Shown: positions 20,161 to 30,825, counted from the stretch's first letter. The stretch is DNA of 64,000 bases from Sanderia malayensis (GCA_013076295.1 RQOL01000374.1:1902475-1966474); one strand, 5' to 3'. Notes: a model not told the origin generated them from the letters alone. Program-made: numbers and translations.

Positions 20161-20348
20161 ACGAAATTGTCAGCTGCAATTTTCAGGCGTGCAAACTGAT
20201 CAGAATAATCTCAAGGGATCTAGCAAGTTGATAGCAAGGTGTGACCCGCTACGATAGTGCAAGCGGACAAACTACCGCCCCCCCAGCAACAGTGACACTT
20301 CGCCCAGGTGGTATTAGCTGCGGTTAAACCAGGTCTAACCGATATTTA
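20161..20348. repeat. Split direct repeat A1
   Basis: Copy of 16,751-16,939, starting GACGAAATTGTCAGCTGCAA. It is the outer end of the element on its 5' side (minus strand). Confidence 0.85.
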
Positions 20349-20422
20349 AACTTACTGGGTGGACCTGTCTCATATTGGTGCACATTTTGCTGCAGGCAGA
20401 GACAAGGCCTGCTTTAATATAC

Positions 20423-20458
20423 TGACTGGGGGCTAGCCCACATGGTGGCCCCCAGTCA
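20423..20458. other. Perfect 11-bp hairpin
   Basis: TGACTGGGGGC and GCCCCCAGTCA, separated by 14 nt. Located about 75 bp outside repeat A1. It may be part of another small element. Confidence 0.6.
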
Positions 20459-22600
20459 ACAAAACTGGCGCAGCCAGATAAATTTTATCAGCCTAATCTT
20501 GAGGAGTGTCACATAACGGAGTGCCATATACAATTACAAGAATAGCTTTCATTGATAAAGGTATGTTTTAGATTTTGCTGATAAAAGTTCTTGAAACAGT
20601 GCATTTTGCAGCAATCTAGAAGCATCAAAATTTCTTTATTTCTAGAGGACATTCAATTATAAAATATTCAATTACATAAAATTACTAATTGCGATTGTCA
20701 ACTGTTTCGGTCAACTGTCAACTGTTTCTCCCCAAATTTTTCCAACAGATATCCCTGCCAAGGTTAATGTTCAATGTTTAATGTTCTGTTCTGAAAATAT
20801 AGGTCAAGGTCCCTTTCCCGTGAAAAAGACCCCAGACGGAGACAGTGAACCATGCTGCATTGTAGGTTTTTGTACTGATTCTTTGGTATTATATTTTCTA
20901 TGGAGTTGTCTTCCCTCTGTGCATATTGCAAAATTCATATCTGGTGAAACATACACCTTAATTCAAGAGCCGCAAATTTTACCACAGAAATTATTAACAA
21001 TCTTATTACCTGCAAACTAACATTGGCCATTTCATCCATGACTTTCCAAGCTTTTTGGGCCATGCCCTGTACAGCACTGATCAGAAAATATCATATTATT
21101 TATCTACTATGTCAAACGCTTTGCTGGAAAGATTCTTATGAAAATTTAATGTGAATCTTGAAATTATCAGCATAAGTAGGGGGGGTTAAAGCCCAACGGG
21201 GCAGCTGCAGCACGGCAGTGGCCCCAGCCATTCCAATGTAAATATCAGCTCATATTTGGTTTGGGAAAATCCCAGATTTCAGGCTCACCCAGAGCAGCCA
21301 CAAAAAGGCTGATGTATTCTATGTTGAAATTTCTTTAGCACAGCAATCGTCACATCATTAAACCGTGAAGCTGTCTATAAAAAATTCTGGAAACCACAAA
21401 CCGTCAGCTACGGTGAACCGTAAAACCGTTTTGGGGCAAAAACCGTGAAACCGTCTAGAAAAGGCTGCAAACTGCGAATTGTCAACCCCTACGACCCCCA
21501 CTTTTAAGTTGGATGTTCGATTTAAAATCAACTGAAGCAAAAGTTGTTTATGGGTGTGGGAGTAATAATAATAATTTCATCTCTTTAAGGAGGGTTTCCC
21601 TTTCAGCAGAAGCTGTATTTCAAGGGACCCTCGAAAAAAAATGATAATTACAATAATATATTAAAGATGTAGTCCTAAAAATCTTGACCATACCCTATTG
21701 CTCCTGCCCCGACTTTTGGAGTCTGATACTGCAACTGAGTTCGACCCCTCTGGGCACTGCCCCAAGATGTCCCAATATTTGACCCCTGCAGGCAATTGAT
21801 CTATTTTTTCGAGGGATGTGCCATCAGAGCTCCAAAATCATACCCCAAATTTATAAAAATAAAATAAAAAACCAGCGTATCGAAGTTTAAAAAACCACCC
21901 AATTTTATACCAATTTTTGAAATGCATGCACAAACATGCCATAATAGGATAAGTTCCCCTACTATTTTGATCAGTGAGTGAGAAATATTGCACAACATCA
22001 CAAAGGGCTTATTATATTATCCAGCTTTAAAACTACCATAAATTTTGACCTGTATTAACAATATGTAGGTGACCTTATTCCAGTATGGAAAGTTTGAAAA
22101 TTTTGCACAGAAAATGTATATTGTGCACCAAATTTTAACAACAAATTTGCCTTTCAAAAGAAATTAACATATACTTTTGTGCACCAAAAATGAAATTTTT
22201 TGTATTTGTGCACCACTTTGTGCACCAATACTTTTGTTTGTGCAGGGGATAATTCTTGCTTTCTTTTGATCAATTTCTTTCCATACTGGACCTTATTAGT
22301 CTACTACTTACCAGGCCTAATACTAGGCTATTGCTTACCTCCTAAAAAGGTAGTCTTAGGTTAGGCCACACATACATAAGGCTAGGGTATATGTATGATA
22401 GGCCCAACATAACAACAACGGCTGGGGTTTATTACTATTAGGCCTATTACAACAACAAATTATTGTACAAAAGAAAATAGTGTCTTTCTCTTGTCTTTAT
22501 AAAACATTTTTTTTGGAAAAAGAATGATTGAGTTACTCACCTTAAAACCAAATTAACTTCAGTTTATTTCATCTTGCCTCTCACCATATGCTGCACACAC
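20459..22600. other. No gene recognised
   Basis: AT-rich. Contains a degenerate cluster of ACCGT motifs (21,350-21,450) and repeated TTTGTGCACCA words (22,120-22,240). One plus-strand frame at 20,781-21,020 and others are short and without domains. Confidence 0.4.
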
Positions 22601-22690
22601 AGCTGCATGAGTGGGTGAGCACGAAATCCCACCCATTGCAGTGAGGTGATACGAGTCTCCTGCACAGCTCCCTCGTGTTCTTACCATTGG
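22601..22690 (+). repeat. Dispersed SINE-like repeat, copy 3
   Basis: GTGAGCACGAAATCCCACCC, then TTGCAGTGAGGTGATACGAG and TCTCCTGCAC. It closely matches the inverted copy at 30,140-30,215 over about 65 bp and shares its core with copies 1 and 2. Confidence 0.65.
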
Positions 22691-23523
22691 TTATCGGATT
22701 GTAAGATTGACGATAATGAAAAATCATCGAAACGGAATTTGAAAGAGTTTTGTCTCATGTTTTCTTTCCCTTTCTGTAATCTGTAATGGCAGAATTTTGA
22801 AGTTTTCTTTGAAAGTGAAATCAGAACGTTCCAAAAATTTACTTTAGTTCTAAGTCAAACTATTCGTAATTTCATTGAGGACTAGATGTATTGCATGCTG
22901 GAGACAGTATTTATTTGTTCAATGTATAAACAGTATTTCAAGTCAATGTTTGCCAGTCACAGAAACTTAGGCTAAAAAATATTAGTCTCAGAATGAATCG
23001 TTGGATCGACTTCCTTTTTATATGGAAGTACTTACTTTATGAGAAAGCAAATCGTCAAAGTTATTCAAGAGTTAAGAAAAGTTCAGTGGATTTCTGAAAC
23101 CATCAAAGCTGAAAACTATGTAACTTAAAATTGGAAGGAGAATTGCCGTAATAAAAATTTATTATGAATAATAATCAGTTTTGCCTTGATTGTAAAATAT
23201 ACAATTTACTAACAGAACATGATCACCCCATCCCACAACTGAATTTTCGATGGTTCCACTGGTGTGGTGGTGCACTTTTAAAACTTGAAAAGAGAATATC
23301 TACCTTGAGCCTTCAGACAATGTCTGTTTTAGTCCTAAATTTAAAATTTCCTTTTAACATTTTACAATATAACAATATTTTGCCCTTTTTGTCTGCACTT
23401 GACAGGTGCACCTGACAATCATTTTAACTTTTATTTGCACTTGGCACTTGGCCAGCCTATCTCTGTGCACCCGAGATCTCGGTGAAAGGTGCCACACTCT
23501 GCAGACCGGATCTAGTTTAACTT
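22691..23523. other. No gene recognised
   Basis: AT-rich. A plus-strand open frame at 23,164-23,415 has no recognisable domain. Confidence 0.35.
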
Positions 23524-23720
23524 AAAGGGCTACTCTCACGATATTTTTTTATTTCATTTCTGGGTAGTTTTTGACGTAAAAACAGGTACTGCTCTTTTTA
23601 AATTTCGAAATTCGCTCATTAACACCTCTTTTCACGGCTCCAAAAGTGCGATTTTCAGAAAAAAGTCGGGCAAGAAGAAAGCTGGGGCGAGGCCGGTATG
23701 ACGTAGATGCCGGAACACAT
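23524..23720 (+). repeat. Dispersed element, one of an inverted pair
   Basis: Starts AAAGGGCTACTCTCACGATA, passes through AAATTTCGAAATTCGCTC and GGCTCCAAAAGTGCGATTTT, and ends near GACGTAGATGCCGGAACA. Its inverted counterpart is at 29,647-29,870, with very few differences over the first 130 bp. Probably a short nonautonomous element; class unknown. Confidence 0.75.
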
Positions 23721-24740
23721 GAAATTTATTTTATTGTGTTCAGTGCCAATTCAACGTTTTGCATATCTATAGTCAAAACCAAGTCGTATTTAAAAATTAA
23801 ATCGTGCCACGAACTAGTTCAGGATCTGAGGAATCTGTTGATGCCTCGTTTATCATGAAAAGCGTGAGTTTTTTAAAAAATGGGGATGATTTGCTCTCGC
23901 TCATGCTGCAAGTTGGCGGGTTTTTCGACCTGAACGTCGCAGTCTCGAGCGAGCTTCACATACAGTTTTGAGTAGTAGTGCGGGATGGTTTTAAACAACA
24001 ATATGAATTCGAAATCTATTCAATTAAAGAGGAGCAAGCTGTCTTTCAACAATTGTTCGATAGAATTGATAGTATGGAAAATTGGCGAGCTCTTATCTAT
24101 GCATTTATAAGATTTAAACCAGATCGGTTCAGTTAAAAATTTGCAAAATACCTAGGCCGAGCAGGTCCTGGCACGGGTAAAGAAAGTTTTGATATTTTGG
24201 ACTAATAATGCATGAAAATAACCCTATTTGTCTTATCTGGTGTGTATTTGAAGCAGCAGCTCATATTTTGGTAATATTTCAAGTGTAGTCATGATCATAG
24301 TTATGTAAAAAAAACAGCAAATCCCTTCCAGGAGTGTAAACATTAATGCCAAGAGATCGAAGATTTCACAAGTTCAATGTGAACTCAAAGAAAAAGCTTT
24401 CCAGCACAATGTTGGGCTTCATCCTGGTGTTCTGGTTTTGATCATATTGCCTGAATTTGTCAACAATATACACCTTTAATTTGCCTTGGATTTCAATGTA
24501 ATCACCAAAATATATAATTTATAACCAGAACTCCATGTTTATGTCAACCAAACAATTTCAATTTGAGCAACTTTTTAACAGCACATTACTTTAGCATTTC
24601 AATATCTTTGACACAAACCCAAGTAGTAAATACAAAAATAATCCATAATTATCTTGCTAAAACCAAGCACACGGCAAAACTTGATAAAATAGAGTATAGA
24701 ACTGATGGAAACGATAAACAAACTTCTTATATCACGATTT
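23721..24740. other. No gene recognised
   Basis: AT-rich spacer with nothing coding that I trust. Confidence 0.35.
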
Positions 24741-24780
24741 ACATACATACGTACACACATATACATATACTTTTTCATAA

Positions 24781-24826
24781 GGCAGGTCGGATTGTGGCAA
24801 CCCCGAACGGCTGGTGTAGACCTGCC
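24781..24826 (-). promoter_or_regulatory. 3' UTR stem-loop of LINE-B
   Basis: GGCAGGTC (24,781-24,788) pairs perfectly with GACCTGCC (24,819-24,826). It is followed (minus strand) by the ATGT-rich tail. A matching CAGGT/ACCTG stem precedes the tail of LINE-C at 37,180-37,235. Probably the RT recognition hairpin; inferred. Confidence 0.6.
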
Positions 24827-24959
24827 GCTAAACCTAAGCTAACCCTACATGCACAATATTGAAAATGAATTATTGGTAAAATGTAAATAAAGAACAACCT
24901 ATGACTAAGCCTATAATGAAACCATGAAAACAACCGGGTATGAAATATGCAAAGTATTC

Positions 24960-26906
24960 TTAAAAGTAAATAAAGTCTTGATTCTTGTAAGTCAGGACAA
25001 CAGTTTCTTTTTCAAATTGAATACTTTCGATCGTATTAGATATGCGTCTGAGCTTTGCTTTAAAGTTTTCTCTCGTGACAGCTTTTCTGATGTCAACAGG
25101 CAAAGCGTTCCATACAATAGGCCCTCTATATCGTAAGCTGTTTCTTCCATATTCATTGTTCGGTCTTATATGAACAAAATCCTTCTTTTTCCTGAGATTG
25201 TGTCTATTGTTTGCTGTGTCATTTTGTTTCAGAAATAAATTTGTTAACTGCTGCGGTAAACTATTATTGTTCACTTGAAACATGATCGACGCTGTCCTCC
25301 GTTTGTAAATGTAGCTTAAAGGTTTCCACTTTACAGTATTAAGGACTTCAAGATCAGGTGTTTCGGGTGGTAGCTTATAAATGATCTTGGCTGCTTTTAT
25401 GTGCAAGACTTCCAATCTATTAAATGAGGAAATAGGGCATGTTCCCCAAACGGCTACACAGTATGTTACACAAGGAACTATAGGCTGCAAAACTTTAGCA
25501 GGGAGGTTCTTCATTTTCTTTATAAACTTCAGTTTTCCAATGAACTTTTTAACAACATGGTCTATTTGGGGGATCCAATTCAATTTGTGATCTATCTCAA
25601 TTCCCAAACAAGTTGACTTTGTTGTGAAGGAGATAAAATTGTTTCCAAAGAACAGTGGTCTCATTGGGCGGACAAAAGGCTTAATCGAAATTAGCATGGC
25701 CTCTGTTTTTCCTGTATGCACTGTGAGTGTGTTCCGTTCACACCACTGATGGAAATCTTTTAACAGTAAATTCAACATATCAATTATTTCTTCCACTTCT
25801 TTACCGTAACAATACATGGTTGTATGGTCTGCAAACATTTGTGTATATCGAATTGGGGTCACATTCGGGAGATCGTTTACGTATATTGCAAAGAGTCGGG
25901 GCCCCAATAAAGACCCTTGTGGGACACCAATATCAACAATGCGGAGTTCCTATTTCATTCCATTTATCACAACATATTGGGATCTGCCTGAAATGTAACT
26001 TACTAACCATTCATGAAATGCACCTGATACAGCAGCAGCAAGTAGCTTAAGCTTTAGGACATTATGGTTAACGGTGTCGAAGGCCTTTTTGAAGTCCACA
26101 AATACTACTCCGATTTTATAGTCAAGATCCAGTGCTTTCTTCCATGTTTCTGTTAGATGTAACAATAACAATTCTGTAGAAATACCCTTTTTAAAGCCCC
26201 ATTGGTTTGGGTGTAGGACTTTGTTTTGAGTGAGATGGTTATCAAGTGAGTCAGATACAACACTTTCTAAAATCTTGCTGTTCAAATTTAGCATAGTTAA
26301 TGGCCTGTAGTTGGCTCTGTCCGATTTAATACTCTTCTTAAAAGCTGGTATTACCATTCCGGTTTTCCAGTTGCATGGGTGAACACTATTTTTGATACTG
26401 TTTTTAAATATACTATAAAGACTTTCTGTTAGGGTTTCACCTGCTTCAGACAATTCACGGGATGTTATATTGCCTGTACCACCTGTCTTTTGTTTGATGT
26501 GTTTTAGTTTATCAATTAATTGTTTCTCTGTCAGTTCAATTTGTGAAAAACTGGGTGTTACTCCGTATATGTTTTCAAATGTTTCATTCGCTAGATCTTC
26601 GAAACCGGCTGCAAGTTGCCGTCCAATACTTGAGAAGTACTCATTCATACATTATGCTTTCTGAAGATCATCTACAAGTATGTTGTCATTTCCATCTTCG
26701 ATGGGGGGTATTTGCCTTTTATTCACCTTTCTCTGTGCTTTATTCACTATTTTCGAAAACTTTTTACTACTATCTGCCTCTGCGAATTGCTCTTTCCAAT
26801 ATCTTATCTCGGCCTTTTGAATCATTTTCTTAACATTATTCCTCGATACTTTATATTGCCTCCACATATCCGGGTTTTTGCTTTCCAGAAGTGCGATCAA
26901 TCGCAC
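24960..26906 (-). pseudogene. LINE-B reverse transcriptase, two in-frame stops and FADH
   Basis: One continuous minus-strand frame of about 650 codons with only two stops: TAA at 26,652-26,654 and TAG at 25,950-25,952. Motifs: MNEYFSSIGRQLAAGF, GMVIPAFKKS, NYRPLTMLNLNSKILE, NQWGFKKGIS, VVFVDFKKAFDTVNH, GVPQGSLLGPRLFAIYVNDL, and then MFADHTTMY where FADDT is expected. The second catalytic Asp is therefore His, which should abolish polymerisation. The C-terminal thumb is normal (TCLGIEIDHKLNW, ITYCVAVWG-like TYCVAVWGTC, GPIVWNALP). It ends NQDFIYF. Confidence 0.87.
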
Positions 26907-26914
26907 TTCTGGAA
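26883..26914. other. Perfect 15-bp palindrome at the LINE-B interruption
   Basis: TTCCAGAAGTGCGAT, CA loop, ATCGCACTTCTGGAA. It lies exactly where LINE-B coding sequence (ALLESKNPDMW) stops and foreign sequence begins. Confidence 0.85.
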
Positions 26915-27280
26915 GAATATATGTGTTACTTATTTGGGAAAAAAGAAAAAGAAATTGATGTTGTAAGACATCAGGTATTCAAAAATACTTATGAGAAGAA
27001 AGGACAAATTCAAGATCTGGCGTTGCTTCTACCATGCAAACAATCATTTGTTCTATAATGTAAGCGCTGCAACTATATTTCAAAAGCATGGAAAGAAACA
27101 TTTACTACAAATATTCATCTTGATGATATTCAGAAACACCGATGGAATGAGAATGCTGAGATCCTGTGGACAGAAACGCCTTTTCCCGTTTGGTATTGAA
27201 GAGATCCTGCTTGATGAAGACTTTCAAGAGACTTTTATTTTTGACGACTGTGACAATCACGATGACGATTAAACTTTAAT
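26915..27280 (+). pseudogene. C-terminal fragment of an uncharacterised transposon protein
   Basis: On + a frame reads YMCYLFGKKEKEIDVVRHQV, QIQDLALLLPCKQSFVL, a TAA, then CKRCNYISKAWKETF and HRWNENAEILW, and after a shift ends FGIEEILLDEDFQ with an acidic tail. This pattern (LLPPC..., KRANY...W, GW...W, then an acidic end) is a recurring C-terminal module of unnamed transposon-like proteins in marine invertebrates, known to me only as uncharacterised. It was inserted into LINE-B in the opposite orientation. No start codon or upstream domain is present. Confidence 0.5.
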
Positions 27281-27889
27281 CATTTGCATTTTGTTCTCTG
27301 TTAGCTCTTCAGGTAAATAGACATTTTATAAATTTATTGTTAGTTATTCTGAATTTGAGGGGCATTAGTAGGCATAAGTGTAATGCAAGGGTGTGGTTAG
27401 AACGAATATATAAATGTATATATAAACATCTTGTTCCACCATTAATCACTTCATCATTACCCCAATAAAAATATATTCTGGTTGACTTTAGAATGAGAGA
27501 ACAAAGCATTTTTATTTTCGAAACCATTGTTCTATTGTACAATATGACAAAATTTGGGCATATTACCCCCGGAATTTTCATATAAACCCCCGTTTTTGGT
27601 AAGAAATCTATTTTATGAAAATTATCAATCCAAGTTACTTGCCAAGAATACCAAGAATGCTGTAAACATTAAAGAAAACGCCTGCCTAATGTTTTCTACT
27701 CTTACTTTTGCATTACGCTAGCAAGAATTTTGACCCCCAGTTTAAAAACATGCCCATATTTGGTAAATGCCACGGAGTTGGCCCGTTTACCAAAGTTTTT
27801 ATTTGTCTCTAAGTACCCCTGCAACTAAAAAGTACAGTCAAAAAAAGTTCGCTCCCAGGTTACCCTTCCCTCCATCAGAGCCTGGTCTA
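27281..27889. other. Rest of the LINE-B insertion, no gene recognised
   Basis: AT-rich, no inverted-repeat partner found for the insertion's right end. The exact right boundary with LINE-B is uncertain (about 27,890). Confidence 0.35.
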
Positions 27890-29322
27890 CTGGTAAAGAT
27901 GTTGCCATGCCCACACTTGGTCTTCAATGTCATTAAATATTTCACATACGCTCCATGGAGCACACTCTATATCATGTTTGAAGTGGTTGGAATCATAATG
28001 CCTTTAATTATTTATGGTCTTTGTTATCAGTTTTCTCTTATCTTTTCTCGTTCTAAGGTTGGCATAAATGAGACTATGATCAGATATTCCCAAGTGTGAG
28101 ACACCTGTTACATTAAAGTTTTCTGGGTGACTTGTTATCATAAGGTCGATTAGTGTCTGTGCTTAGTCAGATATTCTCGTTGGTTCTTTTATTATGTTCC
28201 TCAAGCTATATGTGGTCAATATATTTTGCAGCCGTCTACCTAAATACCTTTCCTCCATTGTTTTTCCTTTGAATAACATATCCGAATTTAGGTCTCCCAT
28301 AATCAAAATGTTTTACGTGGTGTCCATATTTTCTCAAGTGTTGTGAATAATAAATTATAAAATTAATATATGTCAGGGGGGCCTATACATGCAAGCAACA
28401 AGCCAGGTTTGCGACTGGCTTTTCACATTAATCCATATTCCCTCCATTTCACTTGGCACTTTAAGATTTATCTCTTCATATGCTGTTAACAATTCTTTAT
28501 AGTAAATTAAAACTCCACCTCCATTTCTATCTCTGTCTTTTCGTACCACAAAATAGCCATCTATGCATACATCATTATCATTCACAGTGGCTGAGAGCTT
28601 TGTTTCGGTAATGGCTAAATATATAAGTATATCAAGTTGTGTTTCTTGTAATAATTGTCTGATCTCAGGTAATTTCCCCCTGAGACCATCTGCATTTAAA
28701 TGACCGACTTTTAGGCCTGGCTGTTGAGATAATCTATCTTTGATGTTTGAAACTTCTTCATTAGTTATATGTTGACCAGTATTATCCAGATTTACGTTGT
28801 CAGTATAACTTCCTTCTCGTCTCCGACATTTAGGACATATCCAGTCAAAACTATGTTTCTCTTCAAGGTCTTTGTAATCCTTCAATGTAACCTTTCCACA
28901 CTTAGGCCCAATGTGACACCATTTGTACACTGGTCGCAAAGCAGGGCTTTGTGGTTTTTTGCAACAGGTCTTGTACAAACAGCACATGGATTCTTGACTC
29001 GCCCTGGATCAGATGACACATGTCCAGATATCAGTAAAAGCATAATCTGTATCGTAGTTGTATTCCTTGATTTCTGTGCTGAGATAAAGGTGGATCTTCG
29101 GCCAAGGACAAAATGGCGCCATGCAAACTTGTCAAAACACAAGCACCATAAAAATCCATTTCCATCTGGCTCAATATCACATAGATTTAGTTTCACCTTG
29201 AAGTAAAGTAATCCTCCTTTGCTGTTCCTATGATCTATTACAGTATTGGCAGTTATCAAATGTATAAGTGCAAAAAATTTCAGTAATAACATAAGAGCTA
29301 CAGAAACCCGTCTTGCCGCCAT
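27890..29322 (-). pseudogene. LINE-B ORF2 N-terminus: PHD-like finger and endonuclease, broken
   Basis: 29,322-28,882 gives a hydrophobic start, then SSDPGRVKNPCAVCTRPVAK and LLCDQC. A frame change near 28,930 leads to KWCHIGPKCGK and WICPKC, completing a PHD-like finger. Endonuclease motifs follow: LKVGHLNADGLRGKLPEI, LAITETKL, GGGVLIYYK, WLVACMYRPP, then MGDLNSDMLFKG, a TAA near 28,167, TLIDLMITSHP and GISDHSLIYA, and finally HYDSNHFKHDIECAPWS and VWAWQHLY. Metal and catalytic positions (GDLNSD, SDH) are kept. The remainder toward the RT is missing, replaced by the insertion. Confidence 0.78.
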
Positions 29323-29646
29323 ATTCCTCAGCGATGACCTGTAAACACGAACGTTAGTTGGTTGTTATCACACAAATGAAAGGAAGGAAGAGGTTGAGTG
29401 ATGAACACATAACCACGTGAGGCGTGTGAATACTGGAAAAATCCATTGTCACTGCATCAGCTTTGGGGTCATTTTTAGCCCTTAACAATGGCGAGAATTA
29501 AAAAGAAACACACGGGGAGATGTCAATAAGCTTTGTAATGATGGTGTTGAAGTGGTTTGAAAAAACATTTGTGTTTATCATTGAAAACAAGGGAGAAAAC
29601 CCGACGTGACATTGATTATTTGTCCATACTGAAGCCGAAGAGAGAA
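29323..29646. other. No gene recognised
   Basis: Flank upstream (minus strand) of LINE-B; it may include its 5' UTR. Nothing else visible. Confidence 0.35.
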
Positions 29647-29870
29647 GTTGTGTGACGTAGATGCGTTCCGGCATCTACGTCACACAACCTCGGCCCAGAT
29701 CTTTCATGTTGCGCGACATTTTCAAAAATGGCATGAAAATCGCACTTTTGGAGCCGTGAAAAGAGGTGTTAATGAGCGAATTTCGAAATTTAAAAAGTGC
29801 AGTACCTGTTTTTACGTCAAAAACTACCCAGAAATGAAATAAAAAAATATGGTGAGAGTAGCCCTTTAAT
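29647..29870 (-). repeat. Inverted partner of 23,524-23,720, with an 18-bp hairpin at its end
   Basis: The minus strand reads AAAGGGCTACTCTCACCATA through to the GACGTAGATGC end. At the left edge GTTGTGTGACGTAGATGC (29,647-29,664) and its exact reverse complement (29,671-29,688) flank GTTCCG, an 18-bp perfect hairpin absent from the other copy. Confidence 0.78.
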
Positions 29871-30139
29871 GAATATCCATATGCAACAGTTCCATTGAAA
29901 TTCACCAGTCAGGTTGAAACTTTGGCTGCTGTTTTCAAAACACTGAATTTTGTCATAATTTTGGCTGCATCAATGATAAAACTACAAAATTGATTAAACT
30001 TCCCTGAAAAATTGTTCTTACAGGCTTTCATGTTTTGCCAGTGACTCGAAATATTATGACAGGACAATTCTACCAATGGCAACCGAGCGACTGGTTCCGA
30101 CGATCTCTACATCATTTGTTGGTTTGTTCTTTACTCTGT
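29871..30139. other. No gene recognised
   Basis: AT-rich spacer with no coding or repeat signal that I could identify. Confidence 0.3.
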
Positions 30140-30215
30140 GCATGTTGAATGCGCAGGAGGCTCGCAACACCTCACTGCAGTGGGTGGGATTTCGTGCTCA
30201 CCGCATGACTGTCCG
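30140..30215 (-). repeat. Dispersed SINE-like repeat, copy 4
   Basis: The minus strand reads GGTGAGCACGAAATCCCACC then CACTGCAGTGAGGTGTTGCG and AGCCTCCTGCG. It is nearly collinear with copy 3 at 22,601. The plus-strand open frame across it is treated as a by-product. Confidence 0.65.
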
Positions 30216-30825
30216 CCATATCATTTTCACTTCACTTGCTTTTGGTGCACATTCCTTGTGCATGCATAATATAGACTGCCGGTCATTTAGGTTTCGGATT
30301 GGCCTGACCTGCTGCCGGTCCAGTAAATACCACGTTATCAGAAACAGAGTCTTTTTTATGGAGACCTCAGTTTTTTGCCAAGACAGCAAGTAACCTTCAT
30401 GACGGGCGAAACGTGTGTTTTCCAACTTGTCATGTTCACGGAAACACATTAAATTTTGACAGTCAAATTTTCATTTATTCTTTTCATTTGTGCTGGTTTA
30501 GCAAACCTCTGGTTTCTTGTCAGTACTCACTGTGTTTAATTGACAACCAGTAGCTTTTCAAGTTTCTACAGCTTGGGTCATGAAGGCTTGCCAAGTTGTC
30601 TAGTACTAAATTTTTTTCATAAGATTTAAAGTCTCTTAAGCTGATCTACTGTTCCCCTAGGCTTTTGTTAATGAGAGCACTGCTTTTTTGTCAGCATACA
30701 CTATATTTATCTGAGAACAAGAAACTGTTACAAGGTTTGGAGCTTAGATCCTAAATTGCTGTTAAGCCTTCTGTGTAATAAAGTCCTTTATCAGAAACAG
30801 CACTTCACAGCACCTTCATGAATAT
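30216..30825. other. No gene recognised
   Basis: AT-rich sequence between the SINE-like repeat and the possible Harbinger end. No feature that I can name. Confidence 0.3.

Larger units (their letters stand above)
16513..20348 (-). mobile_element. DIRS-order retroelement (PAT/Ngaro-like) with split direct repeats
   Basis: Read on the minus strand, the order is A1 (20,348-20,161), RT/RNase H fragments (19,106-18,023), a minisatellite (about 17,960-17,400), B1 (17,048-16,936), A2 (16,939-16,751), a purine-rich spacer, and B2 (16,636-16,513). A1/A2 and B1/B2 are near-identical direct repeats. This A1-ORF-B1A2-B2 arrangement is the split-direct-repeat signature of tyrosine-recombinase retroelements such as PAT and Ngaro. 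The RT is of DIRS type, which agrees. No tyrosine recombinase is visible; its place is taken by the minisatellite, so this copy is nonautonomous. Confidence 0.78.
24741..29322 (-). mobile_element. LINE-B: APE-type LINE of the CR1/L2 group, interrupted
   Basis: Minus strand: hydrophobic N-terminus plus PHD-like finger (29,322-28,830), endonuclease (28,830-27,890), an unrelated insertion (about 27,890-26,915), RT (26,906-24,960), and a 3' UTR with a GGCAGGTC/GACCTGCC stem (24,781-24,826) and an ATGT-type microsatellite tail (24,741-24,770). LINE-C at 37.1 kb has the same layout and the same C-terminal text (IKDYTYF versus NQDFIYF), so they are one family. This copy is dead: stops, a frameshift and a mutated FADD box. 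Confidence 0.82.

Noticed and set aside
16513..20348. LTR retrotransposon with 190-bp LTRs
   Set aside because: The repeats are split (A1...B1A2...B2) and the RT is DIRS-like; there is no integrase, protease or primer-binding site.
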